Numbered from the stretch's first letter, positions 34,897-45,074 are shown. The stretch is 51,867 bases of DNA from Herbaspirillum frisingense GSF30 (GCF_000300975.2 NZ_AEEC02000038.1:1-51867); one strand, 5' to 3'. The notes: generated from the sequence alone by a model not told the origin. Program-made: numbers and translations.

Positions 34897-36696
34897 CTAC
34901 AGGTTTTGCAGCGTGGACATGAACTTGTCCGCATCCTGGTAACCGATCACGCGGCGTTGTACCAGCTCGCGTCCGTCAGCATCGAAAAACATGATCCCGG
35001 GCGGACCGAAGAGATTGAAGCGCTTGAGCATGGCGCGGTCATCGGCATTGTTGGCAGTCACATCGATCTGCAGCAGCAGCATCTGGCCGAAGCGTCCCTT
35101 CACGCGCTGGTCACTGAAGGTGAAGCGTTCCATTTCCTTGCAGGAAACGCACCAGTCGGCGTAGAAGTCCAGCATCACCGGACGGCGCTCACCGGCGGCA
35201 TTCTGCTGCAGGGCCGCGTCCAGCTCGGCGCTGGAACGGATGCGCACGAAGTCCGCGCCGGCCACCGCGGTACCCTGCGCGCGCAGATGCGACAGCGGCG
35301 CCAATGGGTCGCGACCACCGGTCACCACGCTGACCAGTTGCAGCAGACCCAATGTGACCACTGCCAGGCCGAGTCCACGTGCGATCCAGCCTGCCGGGCG
35401 GGACCACAGCAGGAAGGCGCCATAGCCGATGCCCAGCATCGCCCAGCCCGCCATCTGCAGCCAGGACGGGATCACCGGCGAAACCATCCACAGCGCCGTA
35501 CCCAGCATGAGCACGCCAAAGAAGCGCTTGACCGCATCCATCCAGGCGCCGGCGCGCGGGAGCAGGGCGCCAGCAGACGCACCGATGAGCAGCAGCGGTA
35601 CGCTCATGCCGGCGGCCATCGCAAACAGGGCGCTACCGCCCAGCACCACGTTGCCGGTCTGGCTGATGTACAGAAGTGCCCCGGCCAGCGGCGCGGCCAC
35701 GCAGGGGCCGACGATCAGCGCCGAGATCGCGCCCATCAGGAACACCCCCAGCCATTTGCCGCTGCCATTGCCCGAGGCCGACGACAGGCGGGATTGCACG
35801 GAGGCCGGCACCTGCAGCGTGTAGACGTCGAACATCGACAGGGCCAGTACCGCCATCAGCAGCGCAAAGCCGGCCAGCATCCACGGGTTTTGCAGATAGG
35901 CCGACAAGCCCTCTCCCAGCATCCCGGCGGCCACGCCCAGCGCGGTATAGACCAAGGCCATACCAAGCGAGTAGGCGACCGACATCAGGAAGCTGCGAGC
36001 GCGGCCACCGCCGGCGGCAGTCTGCTGGCCGACGATGATCGAGGACAGGATGGGCAGCATCGGCAGCACACAAGGCGTGAAGGAGAGCCCGATACCCAGC
36101 ACGAAGAACAGCGACAGGATGCGCCACAGCTTGCCGCTATTCAGTACGGCGGCAATTCCGTCGATATCGCTGCCGCCGGTGGCCTGCATCGCATCGCTGC
36201 CGCCCGCGCTCACGCTCTGGCCGGTCGCCTGGGGCGACATGGTCAGCTTGAGCGTCATCGGTGGATAACATAGCCCCTTGTCGGCGCAACCTTGCGACAC
36301 CGCCACCACGGTAAATCTGTCCACAGCGCCGCTGACCGGCATGCGGGCCGTCACCGATTGGTGATAGGTCTCCACTTCCTTCTGGAAGTTGTCGTCATAT
36401 TTGCGCTTGCCGGGGGGGAATTGCGGCTCGCCCAGTGTTGCGCCCTCGGCGCTGAAATGGAAGCGGTCGCGGTACATGTAATAGCCATCGGCGATGCGAT
36501 AGCTCAATTCCAGGGTCCCGGCATCGACCATGCGTCCGCTGAGCTGGAAGGCCTGCTCCGGCGGAAGATAATCTTCGGCGGCATGCGCCACGATCGTGGA
36601 CAGCGTGGCCACCAGCATCAGCAGACACTGCAGGGAGAGCAGCCACAAGCGCTGCAGGCGCCGGCCAATCCGGTGGCGCGTCATCATGGGATTCAA
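34897..36696 (-). CDS. dsbD: Thiol:disulfide interchange protein DsbD
   Basis: 599 residues in three parts. The N-terminal periplasmic domain follows a signal peptide and carries the CADKGLCYPP cysteine pair. The eight-helix membrane core has FTPCVLPMLPILSS and GPCVAAPLAG. The C-terminal thioredoxin domain has WCVSC (Cys516, Cys519). It carries electrons from cytoplasmic thioredoxin to periplasmic thiol pathways, including cytochrome c maturation. The start is uncertain: TTG at 36696 has AAGGAA at good distance, while the ATG at 36687 is too far from it. It lies 18 bp after cutA, the same order as the E. coli cutA locus. Confidence 0.94.
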   Translation of the reverse strand: MNPMMTRHRIGRRLQRLWLLSLQCLLMLVATLSTIVAHAAEDYLPPEQAFQLSGRMVDAGTLELSYRIADGYYMYRDRFHFSAEGATLGEPQFPPGKRKYDDNFQKEVETYHQSVTARMPVSGAVDRFTVVAVSQGCADKGLCYPPMTLKLTMSPQATGQSVSAGGSDAMQATGGSDIDGIAAVLNSGKLWRILSLFFVLGIGLSFTPCVLPMLPILSSIIVGQQTAAGGGRARSFLMSVAYSLGMALVYTALGVAAGMLGEGLSAYLQNPWMLAGFALLMAVLALSMFDVYTLQVPASVQSRLSSASGNGSGKWLGVFLMGAISALIVGPCVAAPLAGALLYISQTGNVVLGGSALFAMAAGMSVPLLLIGASAGALLPRAGAWMDAVKRFFGVLMLGTALWMVSPVIPSWLQMAGWAMLGIGYGAFLLWSRPAGWIARGLGLAVVTLGLLQLVSVVTGGRDPLAPLSHLRAQGTAVAGADFVRIRSSAELDAALQQNAAGERRPVMLDFYADWCVSCKEMERFTFSDQRVKGRFGQMLLLQIDVTANNADDRAMLKRFNLFGPPGIMFFDADGRELVQRRVIGYQDADKFMSTLQNL

Positions 36697-36714
36697 CGGA
36701 GTTCCTTGTGTGCT

Positions 36715-37062
36715 TTACAGGCGTAATGGCCGGGCGGTTTCATCCTGCATCCAGGCGAGGTAGGCCGGAAGACCTGCCGTGACCGGCAGGGCGATGATCT
36801 CCGGCACATCATAGGGATGCAACTGCAGGATGGTCCGCTCCAGCTCCTGGTAGCGCGCCTGCGTGGTCTTGATCAGCAAGGGGATTTCGCTCTCACGCTG
36901 CATCTTGCCTTGCCAGCGATAGACCGAGCTCACCGGCGCCAGGATATTGACGCAGGCTGCCAGCCCTTGTTCCACCAGGGCTGTGGCGATCTTTTCGGCC
37001 AGCGCCTGATCCGGCACATTGGCCAGGACCAGAAGCGGCTGGTTCAACAGGGACGAGGTCAT
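36715..37062 (-). CDS. cutA: Divalent-cation tolerance protein CutA
   Basis: 115 residues, normal length. The CutA1 signature appears as GLAACVNILAPVSSVYRWQGKMQRE (in pieces) and IKTTQARYQELERTILQLHPYDVPEIIALPV, ending in the conserved YLAWM segment. The fold is a PII-like trimer. Its role in metal tolerance is historical, and the molecular function is still unclear. A good AAGGAG site precedes the ATG. It is co-transcribed with dsbD, which starts 18 bp downstream. Confidence 0.94.
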   Translation of the reverse strand: MTSSLLNQPLLVLANVPDQALAEKIATALVEQGLAACVNILAPVSSVYRWQGKMQRESEIPLLIKTTQARYQELERTILQLHPYDVPEIIALPVTAGLPAYLAWMQDETARPLRL

Positions 37063-37160
37063 GTCAGCATCTCCTTGCGCATGCCGTATTCAACCACAGA
37101 CTGTGCCGGCGCGCCGCCATGCAAGATCAGGACATGCCATGAAAAAAGGCTGCCAAAAAC

Positions 37161-37187
37161 AAAAAAGCCAGGCTGAGCCTGGCTTTT
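37161..37187 (-). terminator. Terminator at the end of the ribosomal cluster (after rplQ)
   Basis: AAAAGCCAGGC (37163-37173) pairs with GCCTGGCTTTT (37177-37187), with A/T runs on both sides. On the minus strand it is an 11-bp stem running into U6, 25 bp after the rplQ stop. It could also act towards cutA in the opposite sense. Confidence 0.88.
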
Positions 37188-37212
37188 CTGCAGAGACGGA
37201 CAAGCGAGTGAA

Positions 37213-37608
37213 TTACTCAGCGGTCGGGGCATCAGCGGCGTCGCTGACTTCCGGACGATCCACCAGCTCGACGAAGGCCATCGGTGCGTTGTCGCCTTGA
37301 CGGAAGCCCATCTTCAGGATGCGCAGGTAGCCGCCGTTACGGGCAGCGTAGCGCGGACCCAGTTCGGAGAACAGCTTGCCGACGATTTCGCGATCGCGCA
37401 GGCGGTTGAAGGCCAGACGCTTGTTGGCCAGGGTGTCGGTCTTGCCCAGGGTCAGGATCGGCTCGACGACGCGGCGCAGTTCCTTGGCCTTCGGCAGGGT
37501 GGTCTTGATGGCTTCATGACGCAGCAGGGAGACAGTCATGTTGCGTAGCATGGCCAGACGGTGGGACGAAGTACGATTCAGTTTGCGGAGACCGTGACGG
37601 TGACGCAT
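37213..37608 (-). CDS. rplQ: 50S ribosomal protein L17
   Basis: 131 residues. The N-terminal [20 protein letters not shown] and the following [22 protein letters not shown] are diagnostic for L17. It is a structural protein of the large subunit near the exit tunnel. It is the last gene of the alpha operon here, 186 bp after rpoA, with a terminator behind it. The C-terminal 15 residues are acidic and variable. The gap to rpoA contains two adjacent copies of GGGTACGAC (37714-37731). Confidence 0.97.
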   Translation of the reverse strand: MRHRHGLRKLNRTSSHRLAMLRNMTVSLLRHEAIKTTLPKAKELRRVVEPILTLGKTDTLANKRLAFNRLRDREIVGKLFSELGPRYAARNGGYLRILKMGFRQGDNAPMAFVELVDRPEVSDAADAPTAE

Positions 37609-37713
37609 GGTAATTTCCTTTCAGGTTACAGTTTTGATCCAGTTCTTCTATCGGCAGGCCAGCTTCGCTGTCCGGACCGCGGACCGGTAAATGACGGATA
37701 AAAGTATTGCTAC

Positions 37714-37731
37714 GGGTACGACGGGTACGAC
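37714..37731. repeat. Tandem 9-bp repeat in the rpoA-rplQ gap
   Basis: GGGTACGAC occurs twice back to back, in the 186-bp space between rpoA and rplQ. It is a short duplication with no clear function. Confidence 0.5.
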
Positions 37732-37794
37732 AGATACAGCGTCTTGCCAGCCTGGCCGGCGGGATGGTGCTCCACGCCAGCCAGGCAGCAGGAA

Positions 37795-38772
37795 TTACTT
37801 CTCCAGACCGGCCGGCGGCCAGTTTTCCAGCTTCATGCCCAGGGTCAGGCCACGCGAAGCCAGGACTTCCTTGATTTCGTTCAACGACTTGCGACCCAGG
37901 TTCGGGGTCTTCAGCAGTTCGTTTTCGCTGCGCTGGATCAGATCGCCGATGTAGTAGATGTTCTCGGCCTTCAGGCAGTTTGCGGAACGAACGGTCAGTT
38001 CCAGGTCGTCCACCGGACGCAGCAGGATAGGATCGACCTGCGGTGCGCGCGACGGTGCTTCTGCAGTCGCTTCGGTGCCTTCCAGGGCAGCGAACACGTT
38101 CAGTTGATCAACCAGCACGCGAGCCGACTGGCGGATCGCTTCTTCCGGAGTGATGACGCCGTTGGTCTCGATGTTCATGACCAGCTTGTCAAGGTCGGTA
38201 CGCTGTTCCACACGTGCGGATTCCACAGCGTAGGACACGCGACGCACCGGCGAGAAGGACGCGTCCAGGATGATGCGACCGATGGTCTTGTTGGTGTCTT
38301 CGGACAGGCGACGCACGTTGCCCGGCACGTAGCCACGGCCCTTTTCGACCTTGATCTGCATGTCCAGCTTGCCGCCACCGGTCAGGTTGGCGATGACGTG
38401 ATCCGGGTTGATCAGTTCGACGTCGTGCGGCAGATCGATATCGGAAGCCAGGACGGCGCCTTCGCCTTCCTTCTTCAGGGTCAGCGTGACTTCGTCACGG
38501 TTGTGCAGCTTGAAGACCACGCCCTTCAGGTTCAGCAGGATGTCCACGACGTCTTCCTGCACGCCGTCCAGCGAGGAGTACTCGTGCACGACACCGGCGA
38601 TGGTGACTTCGGTGGGAGCGTAACCGCTCATGGTCGACAGCAGCACGCGACGCAGCGCGTTGCCCAGGGTGTGACCATAACCGCGCTCGAACGGCTCCAT
38701 CACGACCTTGGCGTGACCGGGAGCCAGTGTTTCCACTTCGATGATGCGGGGCTTCAACAAACTGTTTTGCAT
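37795..38772 (-). CDS. rpoA: DNA-directed RNA polymerase alpha subunit
   Basis: 325 residues. The N-terminal assembly domain covers about 1-230 ([30 protein letters not shown]) and an acidic linker about 231-248. The C-terminal domain (about 250-320) has [21 protein letters not shown] and the [21 protein letters not shown] contact surface for UP elements and activators. It is essential for transcription. It lies between rpsD and rplQ as in most bacteria; a terminator-like hairpin precedes it in the rpsD gap. Confidence 0.98.
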   Translation of the reverse strand: MQNSLLKPRIIEVETLAPGHAKVVMEPFERGYGHTLGNALRRVLLSTMSGYAPTEVTIAGVVHEYSSLDGVQEDVVDILLNLKGVVFKLHNRDEVTLTLKKEGEGAVLASDIDLPHDVELINPDHVIANLTGGGKLDMQIKVEKGRGYVPGNVRRLSEDTNKTIGRIILDASFSPVRRVSYAVESARVEQRTDLDKLVMNIETNGVITPEEAIRQSARVLVDQLNVFAALEGTEATAEAPSRAPQVDPILLRPVDDLELTVRSANCLKAENIYYIGDLIQRSENELLKTPNLGRKSLNEIKEVLASRGLTLGMKLENWPPAGLEK

Positions 38773-38830
38773 GAATTGTCCTTTTCAATACCCTCGGCTC
38801 GTTACACCGATAAGGCTGATGGCAGTTCGG

Positions 38831-38855
38831 AAAAATGCCCACCATGAGGTGGGCA
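38831..38855 (-). terminator. Terminator-like hairpin between rpsD and rpoA
   Basis: On the minus strand, TGCCCACC pairs with GGTGGGCA (38848-38855 with 38836-38843) around a 4-base loop, followed by five U (38835-38831). It lies 24 bp after the rpsD stop and inside the alpha operon, so it may lower readthrough into rpoA or define the 3' end of an rpsD transcript. Confidence 0.65.
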
Positions 38856-38878
38856 CAGAGGTACAGCGGTACGGCGGA

Positions 38879-39502
38879 TTAACGCGAGTACAGTTCGACG
38901 ATCAGCGATTCGTTGACGTCGGCAGCGATTTCGCTACGGTCCGGAGCGGACTTGAAGGTGCCTTCCAGCTTCTTCGAATCCACGGAAACCCACTGCGGGA
39001 AACCGTTCGATTCGGCCAGCGACAGGGCTTCGGCGATACGCACTTGCTTCTTGGCCTTTTCGCGGATGGCGACGACGTCACCAGCCTTGACCGAGTAGGA
39101 AGCGATGTTCACGACTTGACCGTTCACGGTCAGGGCCTTGTGGGACACCAGCTGACGCGCTTCAGCGCGGGTCGAGCCGAAGCCCATGCGGTAGACGACG
39201 TTGTCCAGGCGCGATTCCAGCAGCTTCAGCAGGGTTTCGCCGGTGTTGCCCTTGCGGCGGTCGGCTTCGGCGAAGTAGCGGCGGAACTGACGCTCGAGGA
39301 CGCCGTACATGCGCTTGACCTTCTGCTTTTCACGCAGCTGGTTGCCGTAGTCGGAAGTGCGGGCGCCGGAGGTGCGGCCGTGTTGACCTGGCTTGGAATC
39401 CAGCTTGCACTTGGAATCCAGCGAGCGGCGTGCGCTCTTCAGGAACAGGTCGGTGCCTTCGCGGCGGGAGAGTTTTGCTTTGGGTCCGATATAACGTGCC
39501 AC
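38879..39502 (-). CDS. rpsD: 30S ribosomal protein S4
   Basis: 207 residues. It begins [20 protein letters not shown] and holds the S4 RNA-binding domain around [30 protein letters not shown] (about 98-125). It is a primary 16S rRNA-binding protein; in E. coli it also represses the alpha operon. The start is GTG at 39502, with AAGGAAA upstream. A 160-bp hairpin-rich gap separates it from rpsK. The zinc-binding cysteines found in some S4 proteins are absent. Confidence 0.97.
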   Translation of the reverse strand: MARYIGPKAKLSRREGTDLFLKSARRSLDSKCKLDSKPGQHGRTSGARTSDYGNQLREKQKVKRMYGVLERQFRRYFAEADRRKGNTGETLLKLLESRLDNVVYRMGFGSTRAEARQLVSHKALTVNGQVVNIASYSVKAGDVVAIREKAKKQVRIAEALSLAESNGFPQWVSVDSKKLEGTFKSAPDRSEIAADVNESLIVELYSR

Positions 39503-39544
39503 GGTATTTCCTTTATCAATGACGTCCCAGACTGCCGGACGCTA

Positions 39545-39655
39545 GTCTGACCTGCATGCGGTCAGACAGTGGTCTTAAGAACAAAACCCGCCAAGGCGAT
39601 TGGCGGGTGATTTCCAGCGCTTTCACCTGAAGCCAGGCGAAAGCGCAAGATTATA
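39545..39655 (-). promoter_or_regulatory. Hairpin-rich rpsK-rpsD gap with possible internal promoter
   Basis: Three perfect inverted repeats lie in a row on the minus strand: GCGCTTTC/GAAAGCGC (39617-39624 with 39639-39646), ACCCGCCAA/TTGGCGGGT (39586-39594 with 39600-39608), and GTCTGACC/GGTCAGAC (39545-39552 with 39560-39567). A perfect TATAAT on the minus strand is at 39655-39650, without a good -35. The middle hairpin runs into TTTTGTTCTT on the minus strand, like a terminator. Confidence 0.5.
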
Positions 39656-39662
39656 CTACAAC

Positions 39663-40067
39663 TTAGATGCGACGGCGCTTCGGCGGACGGCAACCGTTGT
39701 GCGGGACCGGGGTCACGTCCTGGATCTGGGTGATCTTGATACCCAGGTTGTTCAGAGCGCGCACTGCGGATTCACGGCCCGGGCCAGGGCCCTTGATACG
39801 CACTTCCAGGTTCTTGATGCCGCATTCGATCGCGACCTTGCCGGCGCTTTCAGCGGCGACCTGGGCGGCGAACGGAGTCGACTTGCGCGAACCCTTGAAG
39901 CCAGCACCACCCGAGGTCGCCCACGACAGGGCGTTGCCCTGACGGTCGGTGATCGTGATGATGGTGTTGTTGAACGAAGCGTGAACGTGCGCGATGCCTT
40001 CAGCAACGTTCTTCTTAACTTTCTTACGAACACGCGATGCTGCTGCGTTGTTGGGGGACTTTGCCAT
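39663..40067 (-). CDS. rpsK: 30S ribosomal protein S11
   Basis: 134 residues. The family pattern is clear: [43 protein letters not shown] in overlapping pieces, and the C-terminal [18 protein letters not shown]. It sits in the platform of the small subunit near the mRNA exit. It is 42 bp after rpsM. Confidence 0.98.
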   Translation of the reverse strand: MAKSPNNAAASRVRKKVKKNVAEGIAHVHASFNNTIITITDRQGNALSWATSGGAGFKGSRKSTPFAAQVAAESAGKVAIECGIKNLEVRIKGPGPGRESAVRALNNLGIKITQIQDVTPVPHNGCRPPKRRRI

Positions 40068-40109
40068 AATTTCTTCCTTGAATCCGACCAGTGCTTGCGC
40101 CTGCCGGGA

Positions 40110-40475
40110 TTATTTCTTCAGCGATTGAGCGGCCTTGCGCGGACCCTTGCGAGTACGGGCGTTGGTGCGGGTGCGTTGACCACGAACCGGCAGGCCACGA
40201 CGGTGACGCAGACCGCGGTAGCAACCCAGGTCCATCAAACGCTTGATGTTCATGGACAACTCACGGCGCAGATCGCCTTCCACGACGAACTTGGCGATTT
40301 CGTCACGCAGCTTTTCCAGCTCGTTATCGTCCAGGTCCTTGACCTTCTTGTTGGTCGGAACGCCGGTAGCAGCGCAAATGTCTTGTGCGCGCGGACGGCC
40401 AATACCATAGATGGCGGTCAGGCCGATTACGGTGTGCTGATGGTTGGGGATGTTGACCCCTGCAATACGTGCCAT
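40110..40475 (-). CDS. rpsM: 30S ribosomal protein S13
   Basis: 121 residues. It begins [19 protein letters not shown], with [11 protein letters not shown] in the helix-hairpin region and the basic tail [19 protein letters not shown]. It contacts the P-site tRNA and S19 in the head of the small subunit. It starts the alpha-operon part of the cluster, 28 bp after rpmJ. Confidence 0.98.
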   Translation of the reverse strand: MARIAGVNIPNHQHTVIGLTAIYGIGRPRAQDICAATGVPTNKKVKDLDDNELEKLRDEIAKFVVEGDLRRELSMNIKRLMDLGCYRGLRHRRGLPVRGQRTRTNARTRKGPRKAAQSLKK

Positions 40476-40503
40476 TCGTTATTCCTCGATCAATAACGTT
40501 AAG

Positions 40504-40617
40504 TTAACCCTGGCGCTGCTTGTGACGGGGTTCGGTGCAGATCACACGAACGACGCCATTGCGCTTGATGATTTTGCAGTTGCGGCAGATCCGCTTGACT
40601 GATGCGAGCACTTTCAT
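40504..40617 (-). CDS. rpmJ: 50S ribosomal protein L36, zinc-binding form
   Basis: 37 residues, read directly from the minus strand: it begins [14 protein letters not shown] and ends [10 protein letters not shown]. Three Cys and one His (Cys11, Cys14, Cys27, His32) form the zinc ribbon, so this is the C+ form. It lies between infA (30 bp away) and rpsM, the normal bacterial order. Confidence 0.96.
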   Translation of the reverse strand: MKVLASVKRICRNCKIIKRNGVVRVICTEPRHKQRQG

Positions 40618-40647
40618 TGTGGCCCTCTTTCTTTCAATGTTTCACTG

Positions 40648-40866
40648 TTACTTGGTTCGGAACACGATACGTGCCCGGCTCAAATCGTAAGGCGTCAGTT
40701 CCACCGTTACCTTATCGCCAGGCAGGATACGGATGTAATTCATGCGCATCTTGCCGGAAATATGGCCGAGTACAACGTGACCGTTTTCCAACTTAACCCT
40801 GAATGTCGCGTTGGGCAGATTTTCAAGAATCTCGCCCTGCATCTGAATAACGTCGTCTTTTGCCAT
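40648..40866 (-). CDS. infA: Translation initiation factor IF-1
   Basis: 72 residues, a single S1-type OB fold ([40 protein letters not shown]). It binds the A site of the 30S subunit during initiation. Its location between secY and rpmJ is normal for betaproteobacteria. The start MAKDDVIQM has clear family agreement. Confidence 0.97.
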   Translation of the reverse strand: MAKDDVIQMQGEILENLPNATFRVKLENGHVVLGHISGKMRMNYIRILPGDKVTVELTPYDLSRARIVFRTK

Positions 40867-40899
40867 TCCGTGTCTTCTTCCTCTGGGGCATGAGGCCGC

Positions 40900-42231
40900 T
40901 TATCGCGGTGTCATGCCACCCTTGAAATTAGCTTTGCGGAGCAACGATTCATACTGCTGAGACATCACATAGTTCTGCACTTGGGCCATGAAATCCATCG
41001 TCACGACCACAATGATCAGCAGCGATGTGCCACCGAAATAGAACGGTACCTTCCAGCGTGCGATCAGGAACTCTGGCAACAGGCACACCAGAGTGATGTA
41101 CACGGCGCCGGCCAGGGTCAGGCGCATCAGGATCTTGTCGATATAACGCGCCGTCTGATCACCCGGACGGATACCCGGAACAAACGCACCACTCTTCTTC
41201 AGGTTGTCTGCCGTTTCCTTGCTGTTGAACACCAGTGCGGTGTAGAAGAAGCAGAAGAAGACGATAGCCACCGCATACAGCAAGGCATGGATCGGTTCAC
41301 CTGGTGCCATCGATGCCGCCAGATCCTTCAGGAAACGAATGAAGGGATTTGACGAATCACCCGATGTGAACCAGCTGGTGATCGTGGCCGGGAACAGGAT
41401 GATCGACGATGCAAAGATCGGCGGGATCACGCCAGCCATGTTCAGCTTCAGCGGCAGGTGGCTGCTTTGACCACCGTAGATCTTGTTGCCGACCTGACGC
41501 TTCGCATAGTTCACCAGGATCTTGCGCTGACCACGTTCGATGAAGACCACCAGGAACGTCACCAGAGCCACGATTACGCAGATCAGGATCGCCGACAGGG
41601 CATTCATCGAACCGGTACGAACCAGCTCGAACAAGCCGCCCAGAGCATTCGGCAGGCCTGCTGCAATACCCGCGAAGATGATGATCGAGATGCCATTGCC
41701 CAGACCCCGTTCGGTGATCTGTTCGCCCAGCCACATCAGGAACATCGTGCCGGTGATGAGTGTCACCACCGTGGTCATACGGAAGGCCAGACCCGGATCC
41801 AGCACCAGGCCGGCTTGCGATTCCAGCGCCACCGCAATGCCCAGCGCCTGGAAGGTCGCCAGCACCAGGGTGCCGTAACGGGTGTACTGCGTGATCTTGC
41901 GACGACCGGCTTCACCCTCTTTCTTCAATGCTTCCAGCTGCGGCGAAACCACCGACAGCAGCTGCATGATGATCGATGCCGAGATATACGGCATGATCCC
42001 CAGTGCGAAGATCGTAAAGCGCGACAGGGCACCACCGGAGAACATGTTGAACATGCCCAGAATGCCGCCCTGATTCTGCTTGAACAGCTGCGCCAACTGC
42101 GTCGGATCAATACCCGGAACCGGGATATGTGCACCGATGCGATAAACGATCAACGCTCCCAGCAGGAACCACAAACGCCCCCAGGGGAAGCCTTTTGCGG
42201 CACCTTTCGCTAATTGAGGAGTAGTTGCCAA
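40900..42231 (-). CDS. secY: Protein translocase subunit SecY
   Basis: 443 residues with ten transmembrane helices. It has the plug region after helix 1 ([30 protein letters not shown]) and the conserved cytoplasmic loop [17 protein letters not shown] used for SecA and ribosome contact. It forms the SecYEG channel. The start codon is TTG at 42231: an in-frame TAA stands directly before it, GGAG lies six bases upstream, and no ATG occurs in frame until well inside helix 1's plug region. rplO ends 19 bp upstream. Confidence 0.97.
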   Translation of the reverse strand: MATTPQLAKGAAKGFPWGRLWFLLGALIVYRIGAHIPVPGIDPTQLAQLFKQNQGGILGMFNMFSGGALSRFTIFALGIMPYISASIIMQLLSVVSPQLEALKKEGEAGRRKITQYTRYGTLVLATFQALGIAVALESQAGLVLDPGLAFRMTTVVTLITGTMFLMWLGEQITERGLGNGISIIIFAGIAAGLPNALGGLFELVRTGSMNALSAILICVIVALVTFLVVFIERGQRKILVNYAKRQVGNKIYGGQSSHLPLKLNMAGVIPPIFASSIILFPATITSWFTSGDSSNPFIRFLKDLAASMAPGEPIHALLYAVAIVFFCFFYTALVFNSKETADNLKKSGAFVPGIRPGDQTARYIDKILMRLTLAGAVYITLVCLLPEFLIARWKVPFYFGGTSLLIIVVVTMDFMAQVQNYVMSQQYESLLRKANFKGGMTPR

Positions 42232-42250
42232 TTAATGCTCCGGGACCGGA

Positions 42251-42685
42251 TCACTCAGCGATGGAACCACCGGCTGCTTCGATAGCGGCCTTGGCACCAG
42301 CAGTTGCGATCAGACCCTTGACGGTTACCTTCTTGGTCAGTTCGCCAGCCTTGATGATACGCACGACACGAGCCAGTTCCGACACCAGGCCGGCTTGCTT
42401 CAGTGCCAGCACGTCGATCTCGGCGACGGGCAGCTTTTCCAGGTCGGACAGGCGAACTTCAGCCTTGTAAGGCGTAGCCAGCGACTTGAAACCGCGCTTG
42501 GGCAGACGGCGTTGCAGGGGCATCTGGCCGCCTTCGAAGCCGACCTTGTGGAAACCGCCCGAACGCGACTTCTGACCCTTGTGACCACGACCGGCAGTCT
42601 TGCCCAGGCCAGAGCCGATACCACGACCGACGCGACGCTTAGCGTGCTTCGCGCCTTCTGCGGGTTGGATAGTGTTTAATTGCAT
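42251..42685 (-). CDS. rplO: 50S ribosomal protein L15
   Basis: 144 residues from ATG 42685. It begins [20 protein letters not shown], with the glycine-rich [19 protein letters not shown] and [21 protein letters not shown] segments that reach into 23S rRNA. It is a late-assembling large-subunit protein. The genes rpmD-rplO-secY follow each other closely. Confidence 0.98.
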   Translation of the reverse strand: MQLNTIQPAEGAKHAKRRVGRGIGSGLGKTAGRGHKGQKSRSGGFHKVGFEGGQMPLQRRLPKRGFKSLATPYKAEVRLSDLEKLPVAEIDVLALKQAGLVSELARVVRIIKAGELTKKVTVKGLIATAGAKAAIEAAGGSIAE

Positions 42686-42711
42686 GATTCGCTCCGTTCG
42701 CAAGCTGACGC

Positions 42712-42891
42712 TTACGACACCACTTTCACAAGATAGGACACTTTGTTGATCATGCCGCGCACCGACGGGGTGTCTTCCAGTTCGGACACCGAGTTGACGC
42801 GACGCAGACCCAGACCGCGCACGGTTGCGCGGTGGTCCTGACGAGTACCGATCAGACCCTTGACCAGCTTGACTTTGATTGTGTTAGCCAT
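42712..42891 (-). CDS. rpmD: 50S ribosomal protein L30
   Basis: 59 residues from ATG 42891. It begins [20 protein letters not shown], followed by [20 protein letters not shown], the compact L30 fold. It lies 10 bp after rpsE and 26 bp before rplO, as in the standard spc operon. Confidence 0.97.
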   Translation of the reverse strand: MANTIKVKLVKGLIGTRQDHRATVRGLGLRRVNSVSELEDTPSVRGMINKVSYLVKVVS

Positions 42892-42901
42892 CTCGATCAC
42901 C

Positions 42902-43420
42902 TTAGCCCAGGATTTCTTCGACCGACTTGCCGCGCTTGGCAGCAATTTCAGCCGGAGTGTTCATCTTCGACAGACCGTCCAGGGTGGCACGGACCATGTT
43001 GTAGGGGTTGGTCGAACCGGTCGACTTGGCCACCACGTTGGTCACGCCCATCACCTCGAAGATCGCGCGCATCGGACCACCGGCGATGACGCCAGTACCG
43101 TCCTTGGCCGGCGAGATCATCACCGACGAAGCGCCGTGCTTGCCGATGACGGTGTGCTGCACGGTACCGTTCTTCAGGGTGACCTTGATCAGCTTGCGAC
43201 GTGCTTCTTCCATTGCCTTCTGCACGGCGACGGGCACTTCCTTGGACTTGCCCTTGCCCATGCCGATGCGGCCATCGCCGTCACCAACCACTGCCAGCGC
43301 TGCGAAACCCATGATGCGACCACCCTTCACCACCTTGGTGACGCGGTTGACTGCGATCATCTTTTCGCGCATGCCGTCATCAGGCTTGTCGCTTTGCGTT
43401 TTCGATTGCATTTTTGCCAT
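42902..43420 (-). CDS. rpsE: 30S ribosomal protein S5
   Basis: 172 residues. The double-stranded RNA-binding part contains [20 protein letters not shown] and [20 protein letters not shown]; the C-terminal domain has [21 protein letters not shown] and [13 protein letters not shown]. It acts in decoding accuracy and helicase activity at the mRNA entrance. It starts MAKMQSKTQ; a second ATG three codons on is possible. Confidence 0.98.
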   Translation of the reverse strand: MAKMQSKTQSDKPDDGMREKMIAVNRVTKVVKGGRIMGFAALAVVGDGDGRIGMGKGKSKEVPVAVQKAMEEARRKLIKVTLKNGTVQHTVIGKHGASSVMISPAKDGTGVIAGGPMRAIFEVMGVTNVVAKSTGSTNPYNMVRATLDGLSKMNTPAEIAAKRGKSVEEILG

Positions 43421-43432
43421 GATCGATAATCC

Positions 43433-43795
43433 TTAGAACTTCAGGCCGGCTTCACGCGCAGCCTCAGCCAGCGCCTTGACGCGACCGTGATAACGGAAAC
43501 CGGAGCGGTCGAATGCGACTTCAGTCACACCGGCCTTCAGAGCCTTCTCTGCAACGCGCTTGCCGATCAGGGCGGCAGCGGCGGCATTGCCGCCCTTGCC
43601 GGATTGACCAGCCAGCTCGGCGCGGACTTCTGCTTCCAGGGTGGAAGCGGAGGCCAGCACGTTGGCGTCGGGGCCGATGACGCTGGCGTAGATGTGCGTG
43701 TTGGTACGGTGCACAGCCAGACGATTCACCTTCAGTTCTGCGATCTTGGCGCGAGTCTGAGTCGCACGGCGCAGGCGAGATTGTTTCTTGTCCAT
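43433..43795 (-). CDS. rplR: 50S ribosomal protein L18
   Basis: 120 residues from ATG 43795. It begins [20 protein letters not shown], with [15 protein letters not shown], and ends [20 protein letters not shown]. It binds 5S rRNA together with L5. It is 12 bp upstream of rpsE. An alternative TTG two codons earlier is unlikely. Confidence 0.97.
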   Translation of the reverse strand: MDKKQSRLRRATQTRAKIAELKVNRLAVHRTNTHIYASVIGPDANVLASASTLEAEVRAELAGQSGKGGNAAAAALIGKRVAEKALKAGVTEVAFDRSGFRYHGRVKALAEAAREAGLKF

Positions 43796-43807
43796 CGTCA
43801 ACCCCTA

Positions 43808-44341
43808 TTACTTCTTCTTGGTTTCTTTGAGCGTCACCACTTCGTCAGCGTAGCGCACACCCTTGCCCTTATAGGGTTCGGGTTCGCGGTACGCGCGAAT
43901 TTCAGCGGCGACCTGGCCAACCACCTGGCGATCGATACCCTTGATCAGGATTTCGGTCTGGGTCGGGGTCTCAACCTTGATGCCAGCAGGCATCTGGTGA
44001 ACGATGGGGTGCGAGAAGCCCAGCGACAGGTTCAGCTTGTCGCCTTGTGCTTGTGCACGGAAACCCACGCCGACCAGGTTCAGCTTCTTTTCGAAGCCCT
44101 TGGTGACGCCGTTGACCATGTTGTTGACCAGAGCACGCAGGGTGCCCGACATCGCGTTGGCTTCGCGGCTGTCATCAGCCACTTCGAAGCTCAGCGAGCC
44201 ATTGTTGTTGACCACCTTGACCTTCTTGGTCAGCGGTTGGGTCAAGGAGCCCAGCGGGCCCTTGACGGTGATTTGCTCTGCAGTGATGGTCGCTTCCGCG
44301 CCACTCGGCAGTGCAACAGGCATTTTACCTACACGAGACAT
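43808..44341 (-). CDS. rplF: 50S ribosomal protein L6
   Basis: 177 residues, two repeated L6 folds. It begins [20 protein letters not shown], has [21 protein letters not shown] in the middle and the C-terminal signature [18 protein letters not shown]. It stabilises the base of the stalk and sarcin-ricin region. It is 12 bp upstream of rplR. Confidence 0.98.
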   Translation of the reverse strand: MSRVGKMPVALPSGAEATITAEQITVKGPLGSLTQPLTKKVKVVNNNGSLSFEVADDSREANAMSGTLRALVNNMVNGVTKGFEKKLNLVGVGFRAQAQGDKLNLSLGFSHPIVHQMPAGIKVETPTQTEILIKGIDRQVVGQVAAEIRAYREPEPYKGKGVRYADEVVTLKETKKK

Positions 44342-44351
44342 CTTGCACTCC

Positions 44352-44747
44352 TTAGGCCACGTAGCAAATCACTTCGCCACCGACACCGGTTGCGCGTGCT
44401 TTGCGATCAGTCATCACGCCGCGCGGGGTGGACACAATCGCCACACCCAGGCCATTCATGACGTTCGGAATATCATCCTTGCCCTTGTAGATGCGCAGAC
44501 CCGGACGGGACACGCGCTCCAGGCGCTCGATGACCGGACGGCCAGCGTAATACTTCAAACCGATTTTCAATTCAGCCTTGCCATCTGCGGCAACCACGGC
44601 GAAATCTTCGATATAACCCTCGTCCTTGAGGACGTTGGCAATGGCAACCTTCACCTTGGAAGACGGCATGACGACGGTGGTCTTGTTCACGCCTTGTGCA
44701 TTGCGGATACGGGTCAGCATATCGGCGATAGGATCGCTCATACTCAT
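44352..44747 (-). CDS. rpsH: 30S ribosomal protein S8
   Basis: 131 residues. It begins [20 protein letters not shown] and ends with [20 protein letters not shown] and a Cys-containing tail, typical of S8. It is a primary 16S rRNA-binding protein; in E. coli it is the translational repressor of the spc operon acting at rplE. It is 14 bp after rpsN. Confidence 0.98.
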   Translation of the reverse strand: MSMSDPIADMLTRIRNAQGVNKTTVVMPSSKVKVAIANVLKDEGYIEDFAVVAADGKAELKIGLKYYAGRPVIERLERVSRPGLRIYKGKDDIPNVMNGLGVAIVSTPRGVMTDRKARATGVGGEVICYVA

Positions 44748-44761
44748 TGCTTCTTCTCCTA

Positions 44762-45067
44762 TTACCAGCTAGCTTTGGTCAAACCCGGGATTTCGCCGCG
44801 CATGGCGATTTCACGGACCTTGATACGGCCCAATCCGAACTTGCGGAAAGTACCACGGGGACGGCCAGTCAGCGCGCAACGGTTACGTTGGCGGGTCGGA
44901 GCCGAGTTACGGGGCAGCGCCTGCAGCTTCAGACGTGCTTCGTAACGCTCTTCATCCGACTTCGATTGGTCGTCGATAATAGCCTTCAACTCGGCGCGCT
45001 TGGCAGCATACTTCTTCACCATTTCTGCGCGCTTCTGTTCACGGTTAATCAGTGCCAGTTTTGCCAT
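44762..45067 (-). CDS. rpsN: 30S ribosomal protein S14, zinc-free long form
   Basis: 101 residues. It begins [20 protein letters not shown] and ends [22 protein letters not shown]. The short zinc form has a CxxC pair; this long form lacks it, with [19 protein letters not shown] in its place. It lies in the head of the small subunit. It sits between rplE and rpsH as expected. Confidence 0.97.
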   Translation of the reverse strand: MAKLALINREQKRAEMVKKYAAKRAELKAIIDDQSKSDEERYEARLKLQALPRNSAPTRQRNRCALTGRPRGTFRKFGLGRIKVREIAMRGEIPGLTKASW

Positions 45068-45074
45068 GGCATCC

